Shown in pieces: positions 54,258 through 63,442 of a stretch of 64,000 bases of DNA. The stretch comes from Rhizobium sp. BK650 (GTDB taxonomy: Bacteria > Pseudomonadota > Alphaproteobacteria > Rhizobiales > Rhizobiaceae). Location of the stretch: assembly GCF_014195325.1 (NCBI RefSeq), contig NZ_JACIBK010000002.1:124001-188000 (forward strand), given 5' to 3'. The notes beneath the pieces are model-generated. The model worked only from the letters and a program-made list of their open reading frames with translations, was not told where the DNA came from and made no database searches. The position numbers and the translations under genes are program-made. Within the stretch, counting starts at the first letter, position 1. Each line of letters begins with the position of its first letter.

Positions 54258-54953
54258 ATGGGCCATGGGAATATGAAACGAGTCCGCCCCCTGCTTGTGG
54301 CCGCATCCATGGCCGTCGCAACCCTTTCCGGCTGCGCCGGGCCGCGCGATCAGCTGACGACCGGAGGCATTCCCGACGATTACAGGGAGCGCCATCCGGT
54401 CGTCGTGACCGAAGCCGAGCAAACCGTAGACATCCCCGTCGCCTCTACCGATCGCCGTCTGTCGATTGCCCAGCGCGAGATGATCCGTGGCTTCGCACAA
54501 AACTACCTGTCGCGGGCATCGGGTCCCGTCTACATCCTGTCTCCCGAAGGTTCGCCGAATGCGGGAGCCGCCCGCGTCCTGCGCAGCCAGGTCCGCGCCG
54601 AACTTGCCTCGCGCGGCATCGCCAGCAACAAGATCGTCAATACGTCCTATGCGGCAGCGGGTGTCTCGGACTCCGCGCCGCTGCGCTTGAGTTTTACCGG
54701 CACGACCGCGGTCACGACCCAGTGCGGCCAATGGCCGAAGGATATCTCGGCCGATTTCACCAACCAGAATTACTACAATTTCGGCTGCGCCTCGCAGAAC
54801 AATCTGGCCGCCCAGGTGGCCAATCCGGAAGATTTCATAGCTCCGCGCGGCATGACTCCTATCGATGCGGAGCGGCGTAACGAGGCGATCAAGGAATATC
54901 GGACGACGACGTCCACGATCGAGGAGATCGATTCCGGCCAGACCGGTTTCTGA
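54258..54953 (+). CDS. cpaD: pilus assembly lipoprotein
   Basis: 231 residues when started at ATG 54258, which has AGAGG 7 bp upstream and gives a clean lipoprotein signal (KRVRPLLVAASMAVATLSGC). ATGs at 54210 (overlapping the cpaC stop as ATGA) and 54234 are alternatives. The lipobox LSGC predicts outer-membrane lipid anchoring. The body contains the CpaD pattern RGFAQNYLSRASGPVYILSPEG and CGQWPKDISADFTNQNYYNFGCASQ. Acts as a pilotin-like partner for CpaC. Confidence 0.92.
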   Translation: MGHGNMKRVRPLLVAASMAVATLSGCAGPRDQLTTGGIPDDYRERHPVVVTEAEQTVDIPVASTDRRLSIAQREMIRGFAQNYLSRASGPVYILSPEGSPNAGAARVLRSQVRAELASRGIASNKIVNTSYAAAGVSDSAPLRLSFTGTTAVTTQCGQWPKDISADFTNQNYYNFGCASQNNLAAQVANPEDFIAPRGMTPIDAERRNEAIKEYRTTTSTIEEIDSGQTGF

Positions 54954-54970
54954 TCAGGCGGAATGGAACG

Positions 54971-56248
54971 ATGAGCACCGTCGACTACGAGATCAAGAAC
55001 AGCAGCGAGCTTCGCAATGCCGAGGAAGCCGTGCGCATGGGCGAGCTGGAAAATATGCGGCCGCTGCCGCGCATCTCCGTTCATGCCTTCTGCGAAAGCG
55101 AAGCATTGCAGCGGGTGATGGAACGCTGCGCCAACGACCGCCGCATGTCAAAGGTCAGCCTGCGCATCACCAGCGGCGGCACGGCTGCTGCTGCGAATAT
55201 GTTCTCGAGCGCACCGACGCCGAATCTGATCATTCTCGAAACCAGGACGAATCCTGCTAACCTGCTTGCAGAACTCGCGCCGCTCGCAGCCGTCTGCGAC
55301 CCCTCGACCAAGGTCATCATCGTCGGCTATTACAACGATATCGGCCTTTATCGCGATCTGATCCGCAACGGTATTTCCGAATATATGGTCCAGCCCATCG
55401 CCATGCCCGACATCATGGGCGCGATGGCGGCGATCTTCGTCGATCCGGAAGCCGAGCCGCTCGGCCGCTCCATTGCCTTTATCGGCGCCAAGGGCGGGGT
55501 CGGAGCATCGACCATCGCCCACAATTGCGCCTTCGGCATCTCGAACCTGTTCTCGACAGAAACGATCCTGGCCGATCTCGACCTGCCCTATGGCACGGCG
55601 AACATCGATTTCGATCAGGATCCGGCCCAGGGCATAGCCGAGGCCGTCTTTGCGCCGGAGCGGCTTGACGAGGTCTTCCTCGACCGTCTGCTGACCAAAT
55701 GCTCGGAGCATCTGTCCCTGCTGGCAGCCCCTTCGCTTCTCGATCGTGCCTATGATTTCGAGGGCCAGGCCTTTCAGCCTGTCATGGATGTGCTGCAGCG
55801 CAGCGCGCCCGTATCGGTGCTCGACGTGCCGCATGCCTGGTCGGACTGGACCCGCTCGGTCCTGTCGAACGCCGACGAAGTCGTGATCTGCGCAGTTCCC
55901 GATCTCGCCAACCTGCGCAACACCAAGAATATGCTGGATGCGCTTCGCAAGATGCGCCCGAACGACAAGGCGCCGCACCTCATTCTCAATCAGGTCGGCA
56001 TGCCGAAACGGCCGGAAATTTCGATTTCCGATTTCTGCGAACCGCTGGAAGCCGAGCCGATCGCCATCATTCCCTTCGATAGCGGCCTCTTCGGAAACGC
56101 CGCCAATAGCGGGCGGATGATTGCCGAGGTCGATCCGAAGTCGCCCACATCGGAGACCTTTTCGCAGATCTCGCACATCGTCACCGGCCGCGTGGCGGTG
56201 AAGAAATCCAGAAAGGGCGGCCTCCTCGGCCTCCTGAAGCGCAAGTGA
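54971..56248 (+). CDS. cpaE: pilus assembly ATPase-like protein (ParA/MinD family)
   Basis: 425 residues. The N-terminal receiver-like domain (KVIIVGYYNDIGLYRDLIRNGISEYMVQPI) is followed by a deviant-Walker domain with AFIGAKGGVGASTIAHN at about 170-186. This P-loop lacks the usual Lys-Thr ending (GASTI), as in other CpaE/TadZ proteins. TadZ-type proteins localise the pilus machine at the pole. The final segment is very basic (KKSRKGGLLGLLKRK). Gene 17 bp after cpaD. Confidence 0.94.
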   Translation: MSTVDYEIKNSSELRNAEEAVRMGELENMRPLPRISVHAFCESEALQRVMERCANDRRMSKVSLRITSGGTAAAANMFSSAPTPNLIILETRTNPANLLAELAPLAAVCDPSTKVIIVGYYNDIGLYRDLIRNGISEYMVQPIAMPDIMGAMAAIFVDPEAEPLGRSIAFIGAKGGVGASTIAHNCAFGISNLFSTETILADLDLPYGTANIDFDQDPAQGIAEAVFAPERLDEVFLDRLLTKCSEHLSLLAAPSLLDRAYDFEGQAFQPVMDVLQRSAPVSVLDVPHAWSDWTRSVLSNADEVVICAVPDLANLRNTKNMLDALRKMRPNDKAPHLILNQVGMPKRPEISISDFCEPLEAEPIAIIPFDSGLFGNAANSGRMIAEVDPKSPTSETFSQISHIVTGRVAVKKSRKGGLLGLLKRK

Positions 56249-56271
56249 ACCAGTAGAATTGGATCGGATCG

Positions 56272-57747
56272 ATGTTCGGAAAACGCGGAAGTGATGGTTT
56301 CGGAAAGGCTGGTGCCGGCGGTGTCGCCGCTGCTCCGCCGCCGATGCCGGCTGCCGCCCCATCCGGCCCCGCGGTGCTTGTCGAGCCGTCGCGCGAGCCC
56401 GTCCGCCAGCAGGTGACGCCGCCGCCGTTGCAGACGCCGCAGCGCAGGCGCCCGGTCCGCACTGACGAGTATTATGACACCAAGGCGCAGGTCTTTTCCG
56501 CGCTGATCGATACGATCGACCTCTCGCAGCTTTCAAAGCTGGATGGCGAAAGCGCGCGCGAGGAAATACGCGATATCGTCAACGATATCATCACCATCAA
56601 GAATTTCGCCATGTCGATCTCCGAGCAGGAAGAGCTGCTCGAGGACATCTGCAACGACGTGCTGGGGTACGGTCCGCTCGAGCCGCTGCTGGCACGAGAC
56701 GATATTGCCGATATCATGGTCAACGGCGCCGGCCAGACCTTTATCGAAGTCGGCGGCAAGACGATCGAATCCGAAATCCGCTTCCGCGACAATTCGCAGC
56801 TCCTGTCGATCTGCCAGCGCATCGTCAGCCAGGTCGGCCGCCGTGTCGACGAATCGAGCCCGATCTGCGACGCGCGTCTGCCCGACGGCTCGCGTGTCAA
56901 CGTCATCGCGCCGCCGCTTTCAATCGATGGTCCCGCCCTCACCATCCGCAAGTTCAAGAAGGACAAGCTGACGCTCGATCAGCTGGTCCGCTTCGGCGCC
57001 ATCACGCCTGAAGGCGCGACCATCCTGCAGATCATTGGCCGCGTCCGCTGCAACGTCATCATCTCGGGCGGTACGGGTTCGGGAAAGACCACGCTGTTGA
57101 ACTGCCTGACGAACTATATCGACCGCGACGAGCGCGTCATCACCTGCGAGGACACGGCCGAACTGCAGCTCCAGCAGCCGCACGTCGTGCGTCTCGAAAC
57201 TCGCCCGCCGAACATCGAAGGCGAGGGCGAGATCACGATGCGCGACCTCGTCAAGAACTGCCTGCGTATGCGCCCCGAACGCATCATCGTCGGCGAAGTG
57301 CGTGGACCTGAAGTCTTCGACCTCCTGCAGGCCATGAACACCGGCCACGACGGTTCCATGGGCACCATCCACGCCAACAACCCGCGCGAATGCCTCAGCC
57401 GTATCGAATCGATGATCGCCATGGGCGGCTTCAGCCTGCCGGCAAAGACGGTGCGCGAGATCATTTCCACCTCCGTCGACGTCATCATCCAGGCGCAACG
57501 ACTGCGCGACGGCTCGCGTCGCATCACCCAGATCACCGAGGTGGTCGGCATGGAAGGCGACGTCATCATCACTCAGGACCTGATGCGTTACGAGATCGAA
57601 GGCGAGGACGCGAGCGGCCGCCTGGTTGGCCGCCATATGTCTGCCGGTATCGGCAAGCCGCATTTCTGGGATCGCGCCCGCTATTACAACGAAGAAAAAC
57701 GCCTCGCCGCCGCGCTCGACGAGATGGAAGCGAAATCGAAGGATTGA
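56272..57747 (+). CDS. cpaF: secretion/pilus ATPase
   Basis: 491 residues. A disordered N-terminus (Ala/Pro-rich, about 1-60) precedes the GspE-type ATPase: Walker [16 protein letters not shown] at about 262-276, Walker B region [14 protein letters not shown], His-box [18 protein letters not shown]. Provides the power for extension (and perhaps retraction) of the Flp pilus. A single base separates its stop from the tadB ATG. Confidence 0.96.
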   Translation: MFGKRGSDGFGKAGAGGVAAAPPPMPAAAPSGPAVLVEPSREPVRQQVTPPPLQTPQRRRPVRTDEYYDTKAQVFSALIDTIDLSQLSKLDGESAREEIRDIVNDIITIKNFAMSISEQEELLEDICNDVLGYGPLEPLLARDDIADIMVNGAGQTFIEVGGKTIESEIRFRDNSQLLSICQRIVSQVGRRVDESSPICDARLPDGSRVNVIAPPLSIDGPALTIRKFKKDKLTLDQLVRFGAITPEGATILQIIGRVRCNVIISGGTGSGKTTLLNCLTNYIDRDERVITCEDTAELQLQQPHVVRLETRPPNIEGEGEITMRDLVKNCLRMRPERIIVGEVRGPEVFDLLQAMNTGHDGSMGTIHANNPRECLSRIESMIAMGGFSLPAKTVREIISTSVDVIIQAQRLRDGSRRITQITEVVGMEGDVIITQDLMRYEIEGEDASGRLVGRHMSAGIGKPHFWDRARYYNEEKRLAAALDEMEAKSKD

Positions 57748-57748
57748 G

Positions 57749-58756
57749 ATGTTCGGCATCGCTCCGACAGTGCTGGCAATCGTCGTCCTCGCAGCCGTTG
57801 CGGCGGCCGCAGTGAGCTATGCCCTATTGTTCTCGCGGATCGAAAGCGACAAGAAATCGGCAAACCGCATCAATCGCGTCAAATCGGCCGAGGTCGATCG
57901 CGCCAACATCAAGGCCGCCCGCGACCGAGTGCAGGAATTGTCGAAGCGTCGCAAATCGGTGCAAGACAACCTGAAGGATCTCGAAAAGCGACAGCACGAA
58001 AAGGCTAAGAAGTCCTTGTCGCTGAGGTCGAGGCTGGTCCAGGCCGGGTTGCCGGTCACGCCAGCCCGCTTTTACCTTTTCAGCGCGCTCTTCGCTCTCG
58101 TGCTGCTGGTTGTACTCTTCATTGCCGGTGCATCGCCGCTGGTCATGCTCGGAGCCGCTGTCGTTTCCGGGTTGGGTCTGCCGCGCTGGGTGCTAGGCTT
58201 TCTGATTTCGCGTCGTCAGAATAAGTTTCTCGATGAGTTTCCGAATGCGCTCGACGTCATCGTCCGCTCCATCCGCTCCGGCTTGCCGTTGAACGATGCG
58301 ATCCGGCTGATCGCCAACGAGGGGACCGAGCCCGTCAAGAGTGAGTTCCGCCGCGTCATCGAGGCACAGCAGGTGGGCTTGAGTATTCCCGATGCCTGCG
58401 CCCGGATGACCAACCAGATGCCGCTGCAGGAGGTAAATTTCTTCGCGATCGTTATCGCCATCCAGGCGCAGGCCGGCGGCAATCTATCGGAGGCGATCGG
58501 CAACCTTTCCAAGGTGCTGCGTGACCGCAAGAAGATGAAAGCCAAGGTCAAGGCCCTGTCGATGGAGGCCAAGGCCTCGGCCGTCATCATCGGCGCTCTG
58601 CCGTTCATCGTCGCTCTGCTCGTCTACCTGACGTCGCCGCAATATATGATGATCCTGTTCACTGATCCGCGGGGCCACTTCATCATGGGCTTTTCAGCTG
58701 TGTGGATGTCGATCGGCATATTCGTGATGCGCAACATGGTCAATTTCGACATATAG
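57749..58756 (+). CDS. tadB: pilus inner-membrane platform protein
   Basis: 335 residues from the ATG at 57749. An N-terminal helix (TVLAIVVLAAVAAAAVSYALL), then a charged linker and a GspF-type domain (FLDEFPNALDVIVRSIRSGLPLNDAIRLI), with C-terminal helices (ASAVIIGALPFIVALLVYL). Pairs with TadC as the membrane platform for CpaF. Confidence 0.94.
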   Translation: MFGIAPTVLAIVVLAAVAAAAVSYALLFSRIESDKKSANRINRVKSAEVDRANIKAARDRVQELSKRRKSVQDNLKDLEKRQHEKAKKSLSLRSRLVQAGLPVTPARFYLFSALFALVLLVVLFIAGASPLVMLGAAVVSGLGLPRWVLGFLISRRQNKFLDEFPNALDVIVRSIRSGLPLNDAIRLIANEGTEPVKSEFRRVIEAQQVGLSIPDACARMTNQMPLQEVNFFAIVIAIQAQAGGNLSEAIGNLSKVLRDRKKMKAKVKALSMEAKASAVIIGALPFIVALLVYLTSPQYMMILFTDPRGHFIMGFSAVWMSIGIFVMRNMVNFDI

Positions 58757-58768
58757 CGGGGAGGAGCC

Positions 58769-59752
58769 ATGTCGGCGGAACTTGCAGCAAAAATCACCGA
58801 TCCCGCGATGCTTGTGGCGGTTCTCGTCGCCATCGCCGTCTTCGCGACGTTCTATACGCTCGCCGTTCCTTTCTTCGAGCGCGGCGATCTCAACAAGCGC
58901 ATGAAGGCGGTCTCTACCGAGCGCGAGCAGATCCGCGCGCGTGAACGTGCCCGCATGAATTCCGATACCGGGAGCAAGGCAACGCTCAGAAGCCAAAACA
59001 ACCAGTCTGTCCGCCAGATCGTCGAACGCTTCAACCTGCGCAAGGCGCTTGTCGATGAAAACACCGTGAACAAGCTGCGTGCAGCCGGCTTGCGCTCTGA
59101 AAATGCGCTGAACACCTTTCTTGTTGCGCGTTTTCTCCTGCCCTTCGTCTTTCTGGCGGCTGCCGCCTTTTGGGTCTACGGTCTCGGCAATCTTGCCAGC
59201 AGAGGACCGGCCGTTCAATTCCTTGCGGTCATCGGTATCGCCTATCTCGGCTTCTACGCACCGAACATCTATATTTCCAATCGCATGAGTAAACGGCAGC
59301 ACTCTATCAAGCGTGCCTGGCCCGACGCGCTGGATCTGATGCTCATCTGCGTGGAATCGGGTATTTCCATAGAGGCCGCCATGCGCCGTGTCTCCGAAGA
59401 GCTCGGCGAACAATCGCCGCCGCTCGCCGAAGAAATGGTGCTGACGACCGCTGAGCTGTCCTTCCTGCCAGACCGGCGCGTGGCGCTCGAAAACCTCGCG
59501 ACCCGCACCCAGATCGATCTCGTCCGTTCGGTCATCCAGGCGCTCATTCAGGCAGACCGCTACGGCACGCCGGTTGCAACGGCCCTGCGCGTGCTTGCAC
59601 AGGAAGGCCGTGACGAACGCATGAACGAAGCGGAAAAGAAGGCTGCTGCCCTGCCGCCGAAGCTGACCGTGCCGATGATCCTCTTCTTCCTGCCGGTCCT
59701 GATCGCCGTCATCCTTGGTCCTGCCGGCATCCAGGTCGCCGACCGGTTCTGA
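58769..59752 (+). CDS. tadC: pilus inner-membrane platform protein
   Basis: 327 residues, GspF-type: WPDALDLMLICVESGISIEAAMRRVSEELGEQSPPLAEE, with helices at about 12-32, 120-160 and 300-320. It partners TadB. GGGGAGG precedes the ATG. It is the last + strand gene of the core pilus run; tadD lies further on, on the other strand. Confidence 0.94.
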   Translation: MSAELAAKITDPAMLVAVLVAIAVFATFYTLAVPFFERGDLNKRMKAVSTEREQIRARERARMNSDTGSKATLRSQNNQSVRQIVERFNLRKALVDENTVNKLRAAGLRSENALNTFLVARFLLPFVFLAAAAFWVYGLGNLASRGPAVQFLAVIGIAYLGFYAPNIYISNRMSKRQHSIKRAWPDALDLMLICVESGISIEAAMRRVSEELGEQSPPLAEEMVLTTAELSFLPDRRVALENLATRTQIDLVRSVIQALIQADRYGTPVATALRVLAQEGRDERMNEAEKKAAALPPKLTVPMILFFLPVLIAVILGPAGIQVADRF

Positions 59753-59884
59753 CGCTTGCCGCTGTTGAGAAATCCGGTTAGCGTGCGCCCGCATAACTTG
59801 CGATGAGATGGAGCGCCATTAGACGCGCGGACATTCCTGCCGTTCGGGTGCCGGTTTTCCATCGCGTGAAAAGGGGGCTTTGCC

Positions 59885-60517
59885 ATGTCTTCTCTCGGAG
59901 TCTTCATCAGTATTATCAGTACGTTGATGATCGGCGCCATGAGCCCGGGTCCGAGTTTTGTCGTCGTCTCGCGCATCGCCATTTCCCGTTCCCGCCTTGA
60001 CGGGCTTGCCGCTGCGCTCGGCATGGGCATCGGCGGCGTGACCTTCGCTATTCTTGCTCTTGCCGGCCTGACGGCGCTGCTCTCGCAATTCGAGTGGCTT
60101 TATGTCGTGCTGAAGATCGCCGGCGGCGCCTATCTGATTTACATCGCCTTCGCCATCTGGAAGGGCGCTAGCGAGCCGCTTGCGCTCTCAGCCGCTGTCG
60201 CTGGCAAAAGCATGCCGGCACGCAGTTTTACCGCTGCTCTGCTGACACAGCTGAGCAATCCCAAGACGATCATCGTCTACGCCAGCATTTTTGCGGCACT
60301 CCTGCCTAAGAGCGTGCCGGTGGAGCTTTTGCTGGCGCTGCCCGTCGGAGTCTTCCTGGTCGAAGCGGGATGGTACACAATCGTGGCGCTCGCCTTTTCG
60401 GCCCAGCACCCGCGCAAAGTCTATCTCGCCGCCAAGGCCTGGATCGACAGGGCTGCGGGTGCGGTCATGGCCGGCCTCGGCCTACGTCTCATCCTGTCCG
60501 GTTTGAGCAGCAAATAA
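59885..60517 (+). CDS. LysE/RhtB-family exporter
   Basis: 210-residue membrane protein with about six helices. The family start GAMSPGPSFVVVSRIAISRSRLDGLAAALGMGIGG is clear, and QLSNPKTIIVYASIF follows. RhtB/LysE proteins export amino acids such as homoserine or lysine; the substrate here is unknown. It lies between tadC and the opposite-strand tadD and is not a pilus component, so it probably moved into this site. Confidence 0.9.
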   Translation: MSSLGVFISIISTLMIGAMSPGPSFVVVSRIAISRSRLDGLAAALGMGIGGVTFAILALAGLTALLSQFEWLYVVLKIAGGAYLIYIAFAIWKGASEPLALSAAVAGKSMPARSFTAALLTQLSNPKTIIVYASIFAALLPKSVPVELLLALPVGVFLVEAGWYTIVALAFSAQHPRKVYLAAKAWIDRAAGAVMAGLGLRLILSGLSSK

Positions 60518-60518
60518 G

Positions 60519-61349
60519 TCAGTTGGTATTGCTGGCGGGAGATGTCGAGTCCTTCGCCGCAAGCTTCTGCCAGGAGTTTTGCTGGGACAGCATGCCGCGC
60601 AGATAGGCGACATTGGCATCGGCCTGTTGCGGCAAGAGTTCGCGCCGTGCGATCTGCTCAGCCTCGGGAAAACGGCCCTGCAGGCCGACCGCGAGGGCGA
60701 GGTTCTGGCGCACTCGGCTGTCGGCGGAAGGCTGGCCGGCCGCCGAGCGCAGATAGGTCTCCGCCGTGCGCAGGTCACCCGTCAGGAGATAGGACATGCC
60801 GAGATTGGAAAGGATCGACGGCTCGTTCGGCTGAACGTCGAGCGCATCGCGATATCGCTGGCGCGCATCGTTCGGCCGGCCCATCTGGTCGAGGATCGCG
60901 CCTTCCGCGGAGATCAGCCGCCAGTCCGGCCGATCGGGCGTCTGCGCTCTGCCGATCGTATCGAGCGCCTGTTGGAGCTGGCCTGCGGCGGCCTGCGCCT
61001 TGCCGTAGGCGGCAAGCACGTTGCGATCTTGAGGATTGGCGATGGCGACCTGCTGCATGACCGCAAGCGCCTGCGCATCGCGCCCGCTCATGCGCAGCAG
61101 ATTGGCGTAATTGACACCGTTGACCGGATCGCGCGGGTTCTTCTCATAGGCCTGGCCGACGCGGCTGGTCGCAGCGCGCAATTCGTTCGTGTCCATCTGC
61201 TCGACCGGCTTGTCGAGTTTCGGGATCGAGCCGGTCGTCATCCGGTCCTTGGCCGTCGTCGAGCAGCCGGCAAGCGCGAGCATCACCACAGCCGTCGCCG
61301 TTGCCTGTAACATACGCTTCTTGAGAGGAGTGGAGGCCGAGACGGGCAT
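60519..61349 (-). CDS. tadD: pilus-associated TPR lipoprotein
   Basis: 276 residues from the ATG at 61349 (an AGGA sits ahead); the longer frame is not credible. The signal with lipobox VMLALAGCSTT is at about 18-27. TPR units follow (VNGVNYANLLRMSGRDAQALAVMQQ, then ALDVQPNEPSILSNLGMSYLLTGDLRTAETYL). TadD-like proteins assist outer-membrane assembly of the Flp system. Opposite strand to the other pilus genes, so separately controlled. Confidence 0.9.
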   Translation of the reverse strand: MPVSASTPLKKRMLQATATAVVMLALAGCSTTAKDRMTTGSIPKLDKPVEQMDTNELRAATSRVGQAYEKNPRDPVNGVNYANLLRMSGRDAQALAVMQQVAIANPQDRNVLAAYGKAQAAAGQLQQALDTIGRAQTPDRPDWRLISAEGAILDQMGRPNDARQRYRDALDVQPNEPSILSNLGMSYLLTGDLRTAETYLRSAAGQPSADSRVRQNLALAVGLQGRFPEAEQIARRELLPQQADANVAYLRGMLSQQNSWQKLAAKDSTSPASNTN

Positions 61350-61489
61350 TGCGCGATCCTGAATGAAATCGGCGCCTGACCTCAAAGCGGAACAGGGAAA
61401 GGTTTGACGCAATCTTCGCTCCAGCAATAGTCTGTTAACCCTAACAGACAGTTAAGAAGCGATTCTGCCCCCTGCCTCCAAGGACAATC

Positions 61490-62881
61490 ATGGCCCCCTT
61501 CCAGTTCATCGAGAGATCGACTCCTTTCAACACCAAGGGTGGATCGACGCTGCCGATCTTCGCCGTCACACCCGCCCACATCGAAACCGGCACTATCGAT
61601 CCGATCGCGCTCGATTGGGCTCGTAAAGCCGGCTACAAGGCGGAAAGCGGCTCGCTGCTTCTGATTCCGACCGCTGACGGCCACCTCGGCGGCGCGCTCT
61701 TCGGGCTGGGCACCAATCCGTCGGAACAGCCCTATATCACCGGCAAGCTCGCCCGTGCGCTTCCGGCCGGCGACTGGCATATCGAGACCGCGCCGCTGAC
61801 GGCGAACCGCCTGACGCTCGGCTTCGGCCTCGGCAGCTATCGTTTCGATCGGTACAAATCCGAAAAATCTCCGGCTGCAACGCTGATGATCCCGCGCGAT
61901 GCCGATGGCAGCGAGATCAAGCGTCAGCTCGCTGGCGTCTTCCTCGCCCGCGACCTCATCAACACGCCGACCAACGACATGGGTCCGGAGCAGCTCGAAG
62001 CTGCTTTCCGCAGCCTCGCCACCCATTACAAGGCCGAGATGTCCGTCATCATTGGTGACGACCTGCTCACGGAGAACTTCCCGCTGGTCCACACCGTCGG
62101 CCGCGCCAGCGCCGACGCGCCTCGTCTGCTGGAGCTGCGCTGGGGCAAGAAGGGTCACCGCAAGGTTACGCTGGTCGGCAAGGGCGTGTGCTTCGATACC
62201 GGCGGCCTCGACATCAAGCCCGCGTCCTCCATGCTGCTGATGAAGAAGGACATGGGCGGTGCCGCAAATGTCATGGGCCTGGCGCTCATGATCATGGATG
62301 CCAAACTGAAGGTCGATCTGCGCGTTATCATCCCCGTCGTCGAGAATTCCATTTCGTCGAATGCTTTCCGCCCTGGCGACATCTACAAGAGCCGCAAGGG
62401 ACTGACGGTCCAGATTGACAATACCGATGCCGAAGGCCGCCTGATCCTGGCCGATGCGCTCGCCTATGCCGACGAGGACGAACCGGACCTGCTGATCGAT
62501 ATGGCGACCCTGACGGGCGCCGCCCGCGTTGCCCTCGGCCCCGATCTGCCGCCTTTCTTCACTGATGATGCGAACCTCGCGCATGACCTTATGGAGGCAA
62601 GTCTCGAGACGGACGACCCGCTCTGGCGTCTGCCGCTTTATGCCGGCTACGAAAAGGATATCCGCACCAAATTCGCCGATATCACCAACGCTCCGGCAGG
62701 TGGCATGGCGGGCGCCATCACTGCGGCGCTCTTCCTGAAGCGCTTCGTCGGCAAGGCGAAGAGCTGGGCGCATTTCGATATCTATGGCTGGGCGCCGAAC
62801 GAGCGCGCCCATTCGCCTGGTGGTGGCGAGGCGCAGGCGATCCGCGCCCTCTACCACCATATCCGCCACAGCATCCGCTGA
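61490..62881 (+). CDS. M17 family leucyl aminopeptidase
   Basis: 463 residues. The two-metal site and catalytic residues are visible in VTLVGKGVCFDTGGLDIKPASSM (about 224-246), MLLMKKDMGGAANVMG, and NTDAEGRLILADAL (about 309-322). The family is cytosolic and cleaves N-terminal residues from peptides. The N-terminal domain is shorter and more divergent than in PepA, so this is probably a PepB/YwaD-like or alternative member rather than PepA itself. AAGGAC precedes the ATG. Confidence 0.93.
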   Translation: MAPFQFIERSTPFNTKGGSTLPIFAVTPAHIETGTIDPIALDWARKAGYKAESGSLLLIPTADGHLGGALFGLGTNPSEQPYITGKLARALPAGDWHIETAPLTANRLTLGFGLGSYRFDRYKSEKSPAATLMIPRDADGSEIKRQLAGVFLARDLINTPTNDMGPEQLEAAFRSLATHYKAEMSVIIGDDLLTENFPLVHTVGRASADAPRLLELRWGKKGHRKVTLVGKGVCFDTGGLDIKPASSMLLMKKDMGGAANVMGLALMIMDAKLKVDLRVIIPVVENSISSNAFRPGDIYKSRKGLTVQIDNTDAEGRLILADALAYADEDEPDLLIDMATLTGAARVALGPDLPPFFTDDANLAHDLMEASLETDDPLWRLPLYAGYEKDIRTKFADITNAPAGGMAGAITAALFLKRFVGKAKSWAHFDIYGWAPNERAHSPGGGEAQAIRALYHHIRHSIR

Positions 62882-62890
62882 GCCGCCAAA

Positions 62891-62931
62891 GCATGTCGCG
62901 CAAAAGTGTGGAGCGGTTTGCGATAACGACG
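62891..62931. repeat. dispersed hairpin repeat, copy 2
   Basis: GCATGTCGCGCAAAAGT, then GTGGAGCGGTTTGCGATAA; almost the same as the copy at 48781, minus two T. CGCAAA/TTTGCG and CATGTCG/CGACGTG pairs allow a stem-loop. Located between the aminopeptidase and the MarR-like gene. Confidence 0.75.
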
Positions 62932-63069
62932 TGTGAAAACAAAGGCCTTCGCTGAGCCGATCGTTAAAATTTTATTCACCTTCCGAGGCGGCATTCTGTG
63001 CCGCCTCTTGCTTGCGCGGGTCAATTGCCGGAAAATGAAACGTTAGCGTAACGATTTTCCGGAGGGGCC

Positions 63070-63420
63070 GTGCCGATCGAACTGACCGCCTCGCAGGCGC
63101 TTGGCCTCTGGCACGGTGTGGCGCTCAATCAGGTTCGTCACGATGCGCGCGATTTGACGTTGCGCCAGATGGCGATCCTGCTGCATATCTATCTGGTGCC
63201 GCCGCCGCATACCGTGCGCGGCTTGGCAGCAACGCTGAACGTGACGAAGCCGGTCATCACCCGGGCGCTGGATACGATGGGCGACATGGGGCTCGTCGAC
63301 CGCGTTCGCGACGATACCGACCGGCGAAACGTTATCATCAAGCGCACCGTTAACGGTGCGCTCTATCTCGAAAAGCTCGGCGACCTCGTTCGCGAGCAGG
63401 GCCGCAAGCTTCCGGTCTGA
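63070..63420 (+). CDS. MarR-like winged-helix regulator
   Basis: 116 residues from GTG 63070, which has GGAGGGG just ahead. Winged-helix core: LTLRQMAILLHIYLVPPPHTVRGLAATLNVTKPVITRALDTMGDMGLVDRVRDDTDRRN, matching MarR spacing. The short N-terminus lacks a full dimerisation helix. Regulates unknown genes; it lies 22 bp upstream of an NlpC/P60 gene, suggesting a shared operon. Confidence 0.85.
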   Translation: MPIELTASQALGLWHGVALNQVRHDARDLTLRQMAILLHIYLVPPPHTVRGLAATLNVTKPVITRALDTMGDMGLVDRVRDDTDRRNVIIKRTVNGALYLEKLGDLVREQGRKLPV

Positions 63421-63442
63421 AAGCCCAACTAAGAGGAATGTC

